Source of the DNA: Roseibaca calidilacus
Lineage (GTDB): Bacteria > Pseudomonadota > Alphaproteobacteria > Rhodobacterales > Rhodobacteraceae
Length of the DNA: 64,000 nt
Direction: 5' to 3'
NCBI RefSeq assembly: GCF_001517585.1
Contig: NZ_FBYC01000004.1
Location: forward strand, 1,569,501-1,633,500
In this document: positions 54,008 through 62,878 of the stretch, in pieces
Layout: the number at the start of each line of letters is the position of its first letter
Position numbering within the stretch: position 1 is the stretch's first letter
Notes under the pieces: model-generated
Seen by the model: the letters and a program-made list of their open reading frames with translations, nothing else
What the model was told of the DNA's origin: nothing
Database searches by the model: none
Position numbers and translations under genes: made by a program

Positions 54008-54819
54008 GGCTCTGCCAGCAGGAACAGCCCCAGTTCATCGGCGCGTGCGATCATGGCGGGCGCGTCAAGCATCAGCACGCCCCCCGCCCGAACGGCAATC
54101 CCGCGCAGCCCGGCTTTGTGCGCGCCATCTACCGTAGCGACACCCAAGGCAGGCAGGTCAATGCGGCGGTCTTGTTCGGGTTTGGGCGCCTTGCAAAACA
54201 CGCCGCCCTCGGGCAGCGCACTACCGCGCAAGCTGGCCAGATGCGACAGCATCACATCGGTCCCGGGCAGCGCTTCTATGGCCAGACACTGACCGCGCGC
54301 CACGCAGCAGCCTTGCCCCACGTCCGCCGCGCCCATGGCGTGCAATATCTCAAAGCCGCGCGCGATATCCTTGCGGTCCTGCGCCTTGGGCGCATGCGCG
54401 CCAAGCTGGCCGGGCGCGGGCAGCAGTTCCGGGCAGATGTCCTGCACGCCGACAACGTCTATGCCCCATTCGCCCATCAGCGCGATCACCTCGCGCAAAG
54501 CCCCGTCATCGCCTTGGCCCATCGCGGCCATGATGCGGGGCAAAAGCTGCATCGTGGCCGGGTCCAGAAGTGCTGGGTCCAGCCGCGGGCGATGCACGCC
54601 GCCTGCAAATACCGCGCGGGTGACCCCCAAATCGACCAGCCGGTCCAGAAACGGCACAAGGCGTTCAAGCCGAAACCGTTCCACCCCCTCGCGGGCCAGT
54701 GACAGGCTCTCAAACCCTTCAAGCTCGGCCAGCACCGGCGGCAAGCCCTCCAGCGCCAGACGCGCCGCGACGAGTTCGGGCAAATCGCCCCGCCCCGCGA
54801 TAAGCGCCGTCCGGGTCAT
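54004..54819 (-). CDS. lpxI: UDP-2,3-diacylglucosamine pyrophosphatase LpxI
   Basis: A 271-residue LpxI (DUF1009) enzyme that hydrolyses UDP-2,3-diacylglucosamine to lipid X; alphaproteobacteria use it in place of LpxH. Features: ALIAGRGDLPELVAARL at the start, GGVHRP, the GQGDDGALREVI segment, GQGCCVARGQCLAIEALPGTDVMLSH and GGVFCKAPKPEQDRRIDLPALG with the Asp-containing loop toward the end. It is coupled on both sides by four-base overlaps, to lpxA upstream and lpxB downstream. Confidence 0.95.
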   Translation of the reverse strand: MTRTALIAGRGDLPELVAARLALEGLPPVLAELEGFESLSLAREGVERFRLERLVPFLDRLVDLGVTRAVFAGGVHRPRLDPALLDPATMQLLPRIMAAMGQGDDGALREVIALMGEWGIDVVGVQDICPELLPAPGQLGAHAPKAQDRKDIARGFEILHAMGAADVGQGCCVARGQCLAIEALPGTDVMLSHLASLRGSALPEGGVFCKAPKPEQDRRIDLPALGVATVDGAHKAGLRGIAVRAGGVLMLDAPAMIARADELGLFLLAEP

Positions 54820-55616
54820 TGCGGACGCAAAAAACTGCGGCCAGAGGCCGTTGTGAAAAACGCAGCCAGCTTGCGCACGGCGTCGCTTTGCGCCTCTTCG
54901 CCCAGATCGCGGGCGGCTTCCACCAAGGGCGCATCGGTATCGGCCAGCGTGCGATACGCCTCGCGCAGCGCCGCGATATCCTCGCGCGCCATGCCGCGAC
55001 GTTTCAGCCCGATCAAGTTCAACCCGTTCAGCGTGCCGTCGCTGCTGGCGACCATGCCGAAGGGCATAACATCATGCGTCACGCGACTGACGCCGCCGAT
55101 GATCGCACCCTCGCCAATGCGGACGAATTGGTGGATGCCCGACAGCGCGCCGACGATCACGTTGTCCTCGATCACCACATGGCCCGCGATGCCTGCATAA
55201 TTGGCCAGAATCACGTTATTGCCGATTTGCGCATCATGGCCGACATGCGCACCCGCCATCACCAGACAATTATCGCCCATACGCGTTATCCCGCCGCCAT
55301 GCTCTGTGCCGCTATGCAGCGTCGCATTCTCGCGAATACGGCAGTTGCGGCCAATCACCAGCCGCGTGCGCTCACCTGCATATTTCAGGTCTTGCGGGAT
55401 TTCCCCCACCGATGCGAAGGAAAATATGGTGCAGCCCGCGCCAATCTCGGTCCAGCCGGTGACCAGCGCGTGGGGTTTGACGGTCACATTCTCGGCCAGC
55501 GTTACCTCTGGGCCGATGATCGCAAACGGACCAATGGTGCAGCCTGCACCGATCTGCGCCCCGTCTTCCACCACCGCCATCGGGTGAACCGTTGCACTTG
55601 GGTCGATTCCTGACAT
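54816..55616 (-). CDS. lpxA: UDP-N-acetylglucosamine acyltransferase
   Basis: A 266-residue acyltransferase for the first step of lipid A synthesis. The left-handed beta-helix is seen as hexapeptide repeats (IDPSATVHPMAVVEDGAQIGAGCTIGPFAIIGPEVTLAENVTVKPHALV); the catalytic His lies in MAGAHVGHDAQIGNNVILANYAGIAGHVVIEDNVIVG, followed by IHQFVRIGEGAIIGGVSRV. ATG 55616 starts at MSGIDPSA; a longer frame is in the fabZ-lpxA gap. It overlaps lpxI by four bases. Confidence 0.96.
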   Translation of the reverse strand: MSGIDPSATVHPMAVVEDGAQIGAGCTIGPFAIIGPEVTLAENVTVKPHALVTGWTEIGAGCTIFSFASVGEIPQDLKYAGERTRLVIGRNCRIRENATLHSGTEHGGGITRMGDNCLVMAGAHVGHDAQIGNNVILANYAGIAGHVVIEDNVIVGALSGIHQFVRIGEGAIIGGVSRVTHDVMPFGMVASSDGTLNGLNLIGLKRRGMAREDIAALREAYRTLADTDAPLVEAARDLGEEAQSDAVRKLAAFFTTASGRSFLRPQ

Positions 55617-55626
55617 GGCTTTGCCC

Positions 55627-56094
55627 TTATGCCGTGGCCGAGGCGTCAATCATTGCCGCGAATTCAGCTTGCGCGGCGATCTGGCCTTCGACCATTGCAG
55701 TGCCTTCGAATTTCCAGATCTTGGTGGACCCGCGCAGCACTTTCACATGCAGTTCCAGCACATCGCCGGGAACGACCTTGCGGCGGAACTTGGCCTTGTC
55801 GATGGACATGAAATAGACCAGCGGTGCTTTCTCGCCATAACCGATGGTCAGACCCACCAGCACGGCGGCGGTCTGCGCCATGGCTTCCACGATGGTCACA
55901 CCGGGCATGATGGGCGCGCCGGGAAAATGGCCTTGGAAATGCGGCTCGTTGAAGGTGACATTCTTGATGCCCACGGCGCTTTCACGCGCCACCACGTTGC
56001 GCACCTTGTCGACCAGCAGGAACGGGTAGCGGTGCGGAATGATCTTCATGATCGTGGCCAAATCGGCCTCTGTGGCTTGGACATTCTCAGACAT
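55627..56094 (-). CDS. fabZ: 3-hydroxyacyl-ACP dehydratase FabZ
   Basis: A 155-residue hotdog enzyme of fatty-acid synthesis. [65 protein letters not shown] contains the catalytic His and Glu. It competes with LpxA for 3-hydroxyacyl-ACP, hence the common operon. ATG 56094 follows AAGGA at five bases; the ATG two codons earlier overlaps that site. Ten bases separate it from lpxA. lpxD, which is between skp and fabZ in enterobacteria, is not here. Confidence 0.95.
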   Translation of the reverse strand: MSENVQATEADLATIMKIIPHRYPFLLVDKVRNVVARESAVGIKNVTFNEPHFQGHFPGAPIMPGVTIVEAMAQTAAVLVGLTIGYGEKAPLVYFMSIDKAKFRRKVVPGDVLELHVKVLRGSTKIWKFEGTAMVEGQIAAQAEFAAMIDASATA

Positions 56095-56163
56095 GGTCAT
56101 CCTTGGGCAAAGCAGCATAGATGGTCGCGCTTAGCAAGCTGGCGCGCATCTGGCAAGGCGTGG

Positions 56164-56766
56164 TCAGGGTGCCTCTAGCGGGAATGGCGCGGCACCGCCA
56201 TCGCCCAAGGCCGCATCAATCGCGTCAATCGCCGCATCGGTCATGTCCATTTCGGGCAGACCGATAATGACGGCGCGCGCCGCAATCAGGATCTGCGCGC
56301 CCTCATCTTGCAAGACTTCTTGCAAGATCGCGCCGGTCTGCGAAAAAAAGCGGCGGCGCTCGGATTCCTCGAACTGGGAGAAACGTGCCAGCTTCTGCGC
56401 CTGATCCTGTCGAACCATTTCGGCACGCTGGTCAAAGGCTTCGGCCTGAGCGCGAAACTCTTCGGGCGACAAGGTGGCGCGGGCTTCGGTCAGTTCTTCT
56501 TCCCGTGCGGTCAGCTCGGCCAGAAGCCTTGCATTCTCGTCCTCCAGCGCGCGCGATGCGGCGTCGATTTCGCCCTGCACGCGCTGCCCGAATTCCGAAT
56601 CGCGGAACAAGCGTTCTTCGTCAACACTGCGCAGCACCAAGCCATCGCCAATCGGCGCCCCCACGGTTTCGCCCAACGAGAACGTGGATCCCTGCTGCGC
56701 AACAGAGGCGGTCGCAAGGCCAAGCCCTGCGACCGCGCTGAGTATCATGATCCGAACCCGGAGCAT
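56164..56766 (-). CDS. skp: OmpH/Skp-family periplasmic chaperone
   Basis: A 200-residue chaperone for unfolded outer-membrane proteins. A signal peptide (LRVRIMILSAVAGLGLATASVAQQ) precedes a short beta part (GLVLRSVDEERLFRDSEFGQRVQGEI) and a long charged coiled coil (about 60-150), the Skp tentacle. The C-terminal ALGDGGAAPFPLEAP tail is proline-rich. It lies two bases downstream of bamA, matching a role in delivering substrates to BamA. Confidence 0.9.
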   Translation of the reverse strand: MLRVRIMILSAVAGLGLATASVAQQGSTFSLGETVGAPIGDGLVLRSVDEERLFRDSEFGQRVQGEIDAASRALEDENARLLAELTAREEELTEARATLSPEEFRAQAEAFDQRAEMVRQDQAQKLARFSQFEESERRRFFSQTGAILQEVLQDEGAQILIAARAVIIGLPEMDMTDAAIDAIDAALGDGGAAPFPLEAP

Positions 56767-56768
56767 CC

Positions 56769-59141
56769 TTAGAAGGTGGATACGATCGAGAAGTCGAAAT
56801 TCTGCGTCTCGTCGCTGTCAAGCTTGCGCAAGGGGCGCGACAGGTCGAAGCGCAGTGGCCCAATCGGGCTGTCCCAGAACAGCGAGACCCCCAAGGTCGC
56901 ACGCAGATTGAGCGAGGCGGTGTCGGTGGTGCCGTCCGAAGTATTGATTTCGCTGGGCGGTCGACCGTCAATTCCATCCAAACCCCAAACCGTGCCGACA
57001 TCGGCAAAGACACCGCCGCTCAGGCCGTATTCCTCTGGCAGGCCAAGCGGAAATTGTGCTTCCAGCGATACGACGGCGTAGCGGGTGCCGCCCAGCACGT
57101 CATCGGCAGCCGGAACAAAATCGCGCACACCGGAATCGCCTGCCGCAAAGCCCCGCATAACGCTTGCAAGCTGGAAGCGGTCGCGGTAGCGCGAGCGCCC
57201 GTCGATCATGTGCAAGATGCCCAAACGGCCATCCGCCTTCAGCGTGACACTCTCGTTCAGCACGGCCATTTCATAGCCTGCCCGCGCTTCGGTTTTCAGG
57301 AAACGGCGGCTTTGGCTGCCAACGCCCACATCCTGTTCGAACGAGAAGATCCAACCGCGCGACGGGTCCACACCCCGATTGCGCGTGTCGTGCACATAGG
57401 TAAAGCCCAAGGTGCCGGTAACGCTGGTGCCGCCGGTCTGATCGTCGATCAGGCGTTCGGAATCCGTTCCCGAAACCAACCCCGTCAACCGCTCGGCCAG
57501 CAACCCTTGGCGCAGCGTCAACCGGCCAAATTCACTGACCGGAAAGCCAAGCGAGTTGTTCAGGAACGCCTCACGCGTATCAAAATTGGCGTTGAATTCC
57601 GAGGTTTCGCGATATCCAAGGCTAAAGGTGTAGGTCAGATCACGCCCCATGAGCGCCGGTTCGGAAAAAGAGGCCGAAATATCGCGCGACCCTTTCACCG
57701 TGTTGAAGCTGGCCGACACCTGCTGCCCCCGGCCTAGGAAGTTCTGTTCCGAAAAGGAAATGCCAAAGCCGATCCCCTGATCTGCGCCATAGCTGGCCGA
57801 AAAGCCCAGCGACCCGGTGGTGGTTTCCTCAACCTCGACATCGACAATCGCCTGATCGGGCGTGGACCCTGAGCGCGGCTCGACAGAGGATTCAGAAAAA
57901 TAACCCAAGGCACGGATGCGTTCGGCAGCTTCGCGGATTTTGCGCGGGTTCAAAGGGTCGCCTTCTGCAAGACGGAACTGGCGGCGGATCACATCGTCGC
58001 GGGTAGAGGTGTTGCCCTGAATGTCGATCCGTTCAACAAACACGCGTTCGCCGCGCACGATGGCGAATTCCACATTCACAAGACGATTAGCATTGTCGCG
58101 ATCAAAGCGCGGCTCTGCCCGGATGAACCGCAAACCACGGCTTTCCGCCAAGCTTTCCATGCGCGCAATGCTCATTTCCAGCGTGTTCGGCGCAAAGATA
58201 TCACCCGACCGCACGCGCAATTCGCGCTCGTAATCGGCGGCATCGACGCCCTCGACCTCGCTGACGACAGAGATGTCACCAAAGCGGAACTGCTCGCCTT
58301 CGCGTAGGTTGAAGGTCAAGAAAAACCGGTCGCGTTCGCGCGACAATTCCGGTGTAACAGACAGGATTTCAAAATCGATATAGCCGCGCGCAAGGTAGAA
58401 ATCCGACAGAAGCTGACGGTCCAAGGCAACCCGCTCTGCCACGAACGTATCGCGCTGGACAAGGCGACGCAGAATGCCAGCTTGCTTGGTGTTCAAGACA
58501 TTGCGCAACCGATAGCTGGAAAATGCGCGGTTGCCCACGAAGGACAGGCGCTCGATCTCGACCACATCGCCTTCGCGCACGACAAAGGCCAGATCAACCC
58601 GGTTGTCGCCACGCGGCAGGATCTGAGGGGTCACCTCGGCGGCGCTGCGGCCGCGCTGAGCATATAGTTCTGCGATGGCGCGGGCATCTGCCTCAACCTC
58701 GCTCGGGGACAAAACGCGCCCGGCACGCACCTGCACGGCATCGGCCAGAACGTCATCGTCAATGCGGCGGTTGCCTTCGAAATTCACCACGCCGATGATG
58801 GGGTATTCCACAACCTCAATCAACAAACGGTTGCCGCGCGGGGTTAGCTCCACGCTTTCGAACAGGCCAGATGCGGACAGATTCCCGAAGGCCGCGCTAA
58901 TCTGCGCCGCGCTGACAGTTTGCCCCGTGCCGATTCTGGCCACGCTGAGGATGGTAGAATCGTCTACGCGAACATTGCCGTCGATATCAATGCTGGAAAA
59001 CCGGTAATCCTGCGCCAGGGCACCACTGGGCGCTGCGAAATAACCCACCGAAAACAAACAAAAAACCATCAAAGAGAAGAAGCGCAGGCGCAGTGCCATA
59101 CCCCCCTTGCGCGATGGCAGCATCATAGAGATTCCGCGCAT
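56769..59141 (-). CDS. bamA: Outer membrane protein assembly factor BamA
   Basis: A 790-residue Omp85 protein with a signal peptide, five POTRA domains (about 45-440) and a C-terminal beta-barrel (about 445-790). POTRA pattern: FSSIDIDGNVRVDDSTILSVARIGTGQTVS; the conserved RGF motif of loop 6 is in LASVMRGFAAGDSG, and the protein ends in Phe (SIVSTF), the barrel signal. It inserts outer-membrane proteins. The start is either ATG 59141 (GGGG upstream) or 59099, where the signal peptide MALRLRFFSLMVFC begins. skp follows after two bases. Confidence 0.95.
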   Translation of the reverse strand: MRGISMMLPSRKGGMALRLRFFSLMVFCLFSVGYFAAPSGALAQDYRFSSIDIDGNVRVDDSTILSVARIGTGQTVSAAQISAAFGNLSASGLFESVELTPRGNRLLIEVVEYPIIGVVNFEGNRRIDDDVLADAVQVRAGRVLSPSEVEADARAIAELYAQRGRSAAEVTPQILPRGDNRVDLAFVVREGDVVEIERLSFVGNRAFSSYRLRNVLNTKQAGILRRLVQRDTFVAERVALDRQLLSDFYLARGYIDFEILSVTPELSRERDRFFLTFNLREGEQFRFGDISVVSEVEGVDAADYERELRVRSGDIFAPNTLEMSIARMESLAESRGLRFIRAEPRFDRDNANRLVNVEFAIVRGERVFVERIDIQGNTSTRDDVIRRQFRLAEGDPLNPRKIREAAERIRALGYFSESSVEPRSGSTPDQAIVDVEVEETTTGSLGFSASYGADQGIGFGISFSEQNFLGRGQQVSASFNTVKGSRDISASFSEPALMGRDLTYTFSLGYRETSEFNANFDTREAFLNNSLGFPVSEFGRLTLRQGLLAERLTGLVSGTDSERLIDDQTGGTSVTGTLGFTYVHDTRNRGVDPSRGWIFSFEQDVGVGSQSRRFLKTEARAGYEMAVLNESVTLKADGRLGILHMIDGRSRYRDRFQLASVMRGFAAGDSGVRDFVPAADDVLGGTRYAVVSLEAQFPLGLPEEYGLSGGVFADVGTVWGLDGIDGRPPSEINTSDGTTDTASLNLRATLGVSLFWDSPIGPLRFDLSRPLRKLDSDETQNFDFSIVSTF

Positions 59142-59214
59142 TTCGGGCCCCGTTATAACCGCATTATTTTGGCTTAGTGACTAGCGGCTAAGCGCGGGGT
59201 TGTCAAAGCAAACA

Positions 59215-59231
59215 CCCGGCCAAAGGCCGGG
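59215..59231 (-). terminator. Hairpin after the small membrane-protein gene
   Basis: CCCGGCC and GGCCGGG around AAA form a seven-pair stem; on the minus strand it is followed by TGTTTGCTTTG. It lies between the 51-codon gene and bamA and could end part of the transcript coming from rseP. Confidence 0.5.
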
Positions 59232-59332
59232 CGCGGGGGTGGCGTTGCGATGCTGCACTTCATCAAGACGCCAAAACGCAAAACGCACCCGAGCCTTGTC
59301 GGATGCGTCCGGGCTGTTCCAGATGTCACGGC

Positions 59333-59488
59333 TTAGGGCGTGATAACGATCGGGCCATGGCCAAGCTGAATCGCAATGTAGCTGGCCACACCCATGGCCA
59401 AAGCAACCAAGCCCGCGACCACAACACGGTCGGCAATACGCGACCAAAGCAGCCGGAGATTGTAAAACTCTGAATCCAGATACGCCAT
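59333..59488 (-). CDS. Small membrane protein between rseP and bamA, 51 residues
   Basis: A 51-codon frame from ATG 59488 to TAA 59333, with a strong GGAGG five bases before the start. The product is MAYLDSEFYNLRLLWSRIADR followed by a membrane helix (about residues 22-42) and a short HGPIVITP-type tail. The orientation (basic residues before the helix) suggests an N-in topology. Its position between the rseP protease and bamA, with its own good ribosome-binding site, suggests a real small envelope protein; function unknown. Confidence 0.7.
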   Translation of the reverse strand: MAYLDSEFYNLRLLWSRIADRVVVAGLVALAMGVASYIAIQLGHGPIVITP

Positions 59489-59574
59489 GTAAGCCTCCAT
59501 TCCGTGCAATCAGCGTGCGGCGCAATCGCGGCGGAAATGTGGCGGGGTCATGGCGTTTTCGGGGTAGCCCTCGC

Positions 59575-60909
59575 CTAGCAGGTCAGGTCATTGAACAGCG
59601 CGAAGACGAACAGGCTTAGCACCATTGCCAAGCCCAGCGTCATCAGCACCCGCACGGCCTGATCGCTGGCCGGGCGGCGCGCTACGGCTTCATAGGCATG
59701 GAACATCAGGTGGCCGCCATCCAGCGGCGGGATCGGGAACAGGTTCAAAAAACCGATGGCCACCGAAATCACACCTAGAAACCAGATGAATTCCACCAAC
59801 CCATCAGACGCCTTTGCAACCGAAGCCTCGGCAATGCCGAGGGGGCTGGACAGGTTGCATGTGCTGATCTGGCCCAAGATCATGTAATACAGCCCCTCGA
59901 CCGAGGTGCGCGTAATGGTCCAAAGCTGGCTGGCTGCCAAGCCTGCGGCTTCCAGCGCGCCGGGGGTGCGGGTGCCATAGTCAAATACCGCACCAGATGT
60001 CAGGCCGATCAGGTAGCGGGTTTCAAACCCGCCTTCGGGCAAGGGCAAATCGGTGCTGCGTGGCACCAGCGTAAGCGCCAGTTCCTCGCCCGCGCGCCAG
60101 ACGGTCAGGTCCAGCGCCGCGCCTTCGGATTCGGCCACTTTCTCGCGCAGCTCGTTAAAGGTGGCAATTTCGGCCCCGTCGATGGCTGTAATCACATCAC
60201 CCGTTCGCATTTTCGCATCGCGCGCGGCGGATTTCATGGCAACAGAGCCAGCCAAGGGTGGCATTGGGTGCGGACCGGTCACTTCCATCTGGGCGCCGTC
60301 GCGCAACACGGTGTAATCCAGCACCGGCTGCGCGGGCAGGTCTTGTGCCGCGGTCAGAAAATCGGACAGGGTTTCGGTTTCTATCCCGCCTACGGACAGA
60401 ACGCGGTCGCCCTGTTGCAGGCCGAAAGGCCCGGCGGGCAGTTCCGCAATCTCGCCCACGACAGGCTCATCCACCGCGATGCCTTCGTAAAAGAGCAATC
60501 CGGCGAAAACGACGAAAGCGAAGATGAAGTTAAACACCGGTCCCGCCGCCACGGTTGCCGCGCGCGCCCAAAGCGGCGCGCCATGCATGGTGCGGCGGCG
60601 CTCGGCGGCACTTAGCCCCGACATGGCGTCATCATCCTTGGCAGAGGTCGCGCCGGAATCGCCCGCAAATTTAACATACCCGCCCAACGGGATGGCCGCA
60701 AATTGCCAGACCGTGCCACGTTTATCGGTGCGGCTGGCCAGCACCGGGCCAAAACCGATGGAAAACACATCGGCATGGATGCCCGACCAGCGCCCGACAA
60801 TGTAATGACCGTATTCATGCACTGCCACGATAATGGACAGGACAACGACAAACGCCGCGATGGTTGCAAAGAAATTGCCAAAATCGGGCAAAAGGCCGAA
60901 TGCGTCCAA
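59575..60909 (-). CDS. rseP: Intramembrane site-2 protease RseP
   Basis: A 444-residue zinc protease of the inner membrane. HEYGH at residues 31-35 in the first helix and the PLDGGHLMFH motif at about 400 form the metal site; between lie two PDZ-like modules (about 150-220 and 220-300). It cleaves anti-sigma factors such as RseA-type proteins and leftover signal peptides. The start codon is TTG at 60909, with AAGGA eight bases upstream; no in-frame ATG lies nearby. It follows dxr after 24 bases. Confidence 0.94.
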   Translation of the reverse strand: MDAFGLLPDFGNFFATIAAFVVVLSIIVAVHEYGHYIVGRWSGIHADVFSIGFGPVLASRTDKRGTVWQFAAIPLGGYVKFAGDSGATSAKDDDAMSGLSAAERRRTMHGAPLWARAATVAAGPVFNFIFAFVVFAGLLFYEGIAVDEPVVGEIAELPAGPFGLQQGDRVLSVGGIETETLSDFLTAAQDLPAQPVLDYTVLRDGAQMEVTGPHPMPPLAGSVAMKSAARDAKMRTGDVITAIDGAEIATFNELREKVAESEGAALDLTVWRAGEELALTLVPRSTDLPLPEGGFETRYLIGLTSGAVFDYGTRTPGALEAAGLAASQLWTITRTSVEGLYYMILGQISTCNLSSPLGIAEASVAKASDGLVEFIWFLGVISVAIGFLNLFPIPPLDGGHLMFHAYEAVARRPASDQAVRVLMTLGLAMVLSLFVFALFNDLTC

Positions 60910-60933
60910 GGGATATGTCCTTCAATCGAAGTG

Positions 60934-62097
60934 TCAGGCCAGCCGCGCTGCAAGGTCGCGCGCGGTCACTCTTGCCAAGTGGTCCATCTGCTGCACGGTT
61001 TCAAGCGCGCATACCGGCGCAGTCAGGCGAGAATCGGTCAAAAGCGCGTCAATCGTGCGGTCGACCAGCTCTGCCATCTGCAAGAACCGCAATCGCCCAG
61101 CGATGAATTCATCCAGCGCCACTTCTTTGGCGGCGTTGAACACCGCGCCCGCATGGCCGCGCAAATCCATGACCTGCCGCGCCAGCCGCAGCGCGGGGAA
61201 GCGGTCTGGGTCGGGCGCCTCGAATGTCAATTGCCCCATGGCGGCAAGGTCCAGACGCGCCACGGGCAACGGCGCGCGTTCGGGCCAGTTCAGCGCATAG
61301 CCGATGGCGTGGCGCATATCGGGAACACCCAGATGCGCCATAAGGGCACCATCGCGGAAGCCCACAAGCGCATGAATGATGGATTGCGGGTGCACCAGCA
61401 CCTCGATCTGCTCGGGCGCGAAACCGAAAAACTCGCGCGTTTCGATCAGTTCCAGCGCCTTGTTGAACAGGGTCGCGCTGTCGATGGTTATGCGTTGGCC
61501 CATCGACCAATTGGGATGGGTTTGGGCCTGCGCCAGCGTCGCCCCTTCAAGCTGCGTCTTGGTCCATGTCCGAAACGGACCGCCCGAAGCGGTGATGATG
61601 ACGCGCTCGACCGCGGCGGTATCTTCGCCCACCAACGCCTGAAACACGGCGGAATGTTCGCTGTCGACTGGCAAGATGCGCGCGCCATGCCGCGCGGCCT
61701 CTGCCATCAGAAGCGGGCCTGCGGTGACAAGCGATTCCTTGTTGGCCAAGGCCAGCGTGGCCCCTTGGGCCAGCGCACGAAAGCCCGGTTCCAACCCTGC
61801 CGCGCCCACGATGGCGGACATAACCCAATCGGCGGGGCGGCTGGCCGCGTCGATCAGGGCTTGGGTGCCTGCTGCGACCTCGGTTCCACTGCCCTTGAGC
61901 GCCGCGCGCAAATCCTCCAGACAGTCGTCATAGGCCGTGACGGCCAATTCGGCGCGCAATGCGCGCGCTTGCGCGGCCAGCCGCGCTACATTGCGCCCGC
62001 CAGTTAGGGCCACGGTCTGAAGGTCGGGGCGCGCGCGCAGCAGGTCGAACGTGCTTTCGCCAATGGACCCGGTCGCACCGAAAACCGAAACCCGCAT
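60934..62097 (-). CDS. dxr: 1-deoxy-D-xylulose 5-phosphate reductoisomerase
   Basis: A 387-residue enzyme that makes MEP in the non-mevalonate isoprenoid pathway, using NADPH and a divalent metal. The nucleotide motif VFGATGSIGESTFDLLR is at the start; ALANKESLVTAG, LPVDSEHSAVFQAL (metal and substrate residues), TASGGPFRTW and NWSMGQRITIDSATLFNKALELIE follow. The start overlaps the cdsA stop (TGATG); a GTG one codon earlier is also possible. It feeds uppS, two genes upstream. Confidence 0.96.
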   Translation of the reverse strand: MRVSVFGATGSIGESTFDLLRARPDLQTVALTGGRNVARLAAQARALRAELAVTAYDDCLEDLRAALKGSGTEVAAGTQALIDAASRPADWVMSAIVGAAGLEPGFRALAQGATLALANKESLVTAGPLLMAEAARHGARILPVDSEHSAVFQALVGEDTAAVERVIITASGGPFRTWTKTQLEGATLAQAQTHPNWSMGQRITIDSATLFNKALELIETREFFGFAPEQIEVLVHPQSIIHALVGFRDGALMAHLGVPDMRHAIGYALNWPERAPLPVARLDLAAMGQLTFEAPDPDRFPALRLARQVMDLRGHAGAVFNAAKEVALDEFIAGRLRFLQMAELVDRTIDALLTDSRLTAPVCALETVQQMDHLARVTARDLAARLA

Positions 62098-62876
62098 CAC
62101 GCCCCCAGCATCCCGGTTTGTATCAGGACCAAGGCCACCAGCGCCGCCGCGATCAGCGCATCGAACCGGTCCATCACCCCGCCATGGCCGGGGATCAGGT
62201 TAGAACTGTCCTTGACGCCCGCATGGCGTTTGATCGCGCTTTCAGCGATATCGCCTGCCTGACCAGCCATGGTAATCAGGATGGAGGCAACGATCAGCCC
62301 CGCCCCTGCCCCCAATAACGGCATGAAGGCCAGCGCGAGCGCGACGGCCACCAGCCAACCTGCAACCGTGCCCGACCATGTCTTCTTGGGGCTGACGCGC
62401 GGCCATAGCTTTGGACCGCCGAAGATGCGGCCCGCGAAATACCCCGCCACGTCAGAGCCCACGACCAGCGCCACCAGCCATAGAACCCATAGCATGCCAT
62501 ATTCGCCGCGCAGCGCGATCAGGCCCAGACCCGCCAGCAAGATCAGCGCGGTATAACCAAGGGCCACGGCGCGATCCTTGGGAAAGCGCCAAGCCAGCAG
62601 CGCCGCGACCAGCAAGGTCAGCCCGATCAGCGCCACACCTTCGAAGCGCCAAGTAAAGACCGCCAGAACGACGGCGGCGGTGAAGCCTGCGGCCTCTGCC
62701 TTGCCAAAAGGTGCGGCGGGGTCGAGCATTCGGGTCAGTTCCCAGACCATCAGCCCCGACAGCACACAGACCAGCCCGATGAAAACCGGCCCGCCCAGCC
62801 AGATTGCCCCGGCGCCCAGCCCGGCCATGGCCGCGCCGGACAGCGCCCGCGCGCGCAGATCGGTGAACGCCGCCAT
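62097..62876 (-). CDS. cdsA: Phosphatidate cytidylyltransferase
   Basis: A 259-residue membrane enzyme that makes CDP-diacylglycerol. About seven hydrophobic helices precede the CTP-transferase signature SPKKTWSGTVAG and the block GQAGDIAESAIKRHAGVKDSSNLIPGHGGVMDRFDALIAAA. It lies two bases behind uppS and overlaps dxr by one base, so the chain is tightly coupled. Confidence 0.95.
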   Translation of the reverse strand: MAAFTDLRARALSGAAMAGLGAGAIWLGGPVFIGLVCVLSGLMVWELTRMLDPAAPFGKAEAAGFTAAVVLAVFTWRFEGVALIGLTLLVAALLAWRFPKDRAVALGYTALILLAGLGLIALRGEYGMLWVLWLVALVVGSDVAGYFAGRIFGGPKLWPRVSPKKTWSGTVAGWLVAVALALAFMPLLGAGAGLIVASILITMAGQAGDIAESAIKRHAGVKDSSNLIPGHGGVMDRFDALIAAALVALVLIQTGMLGA

Positions 62877-62878
62877 CC

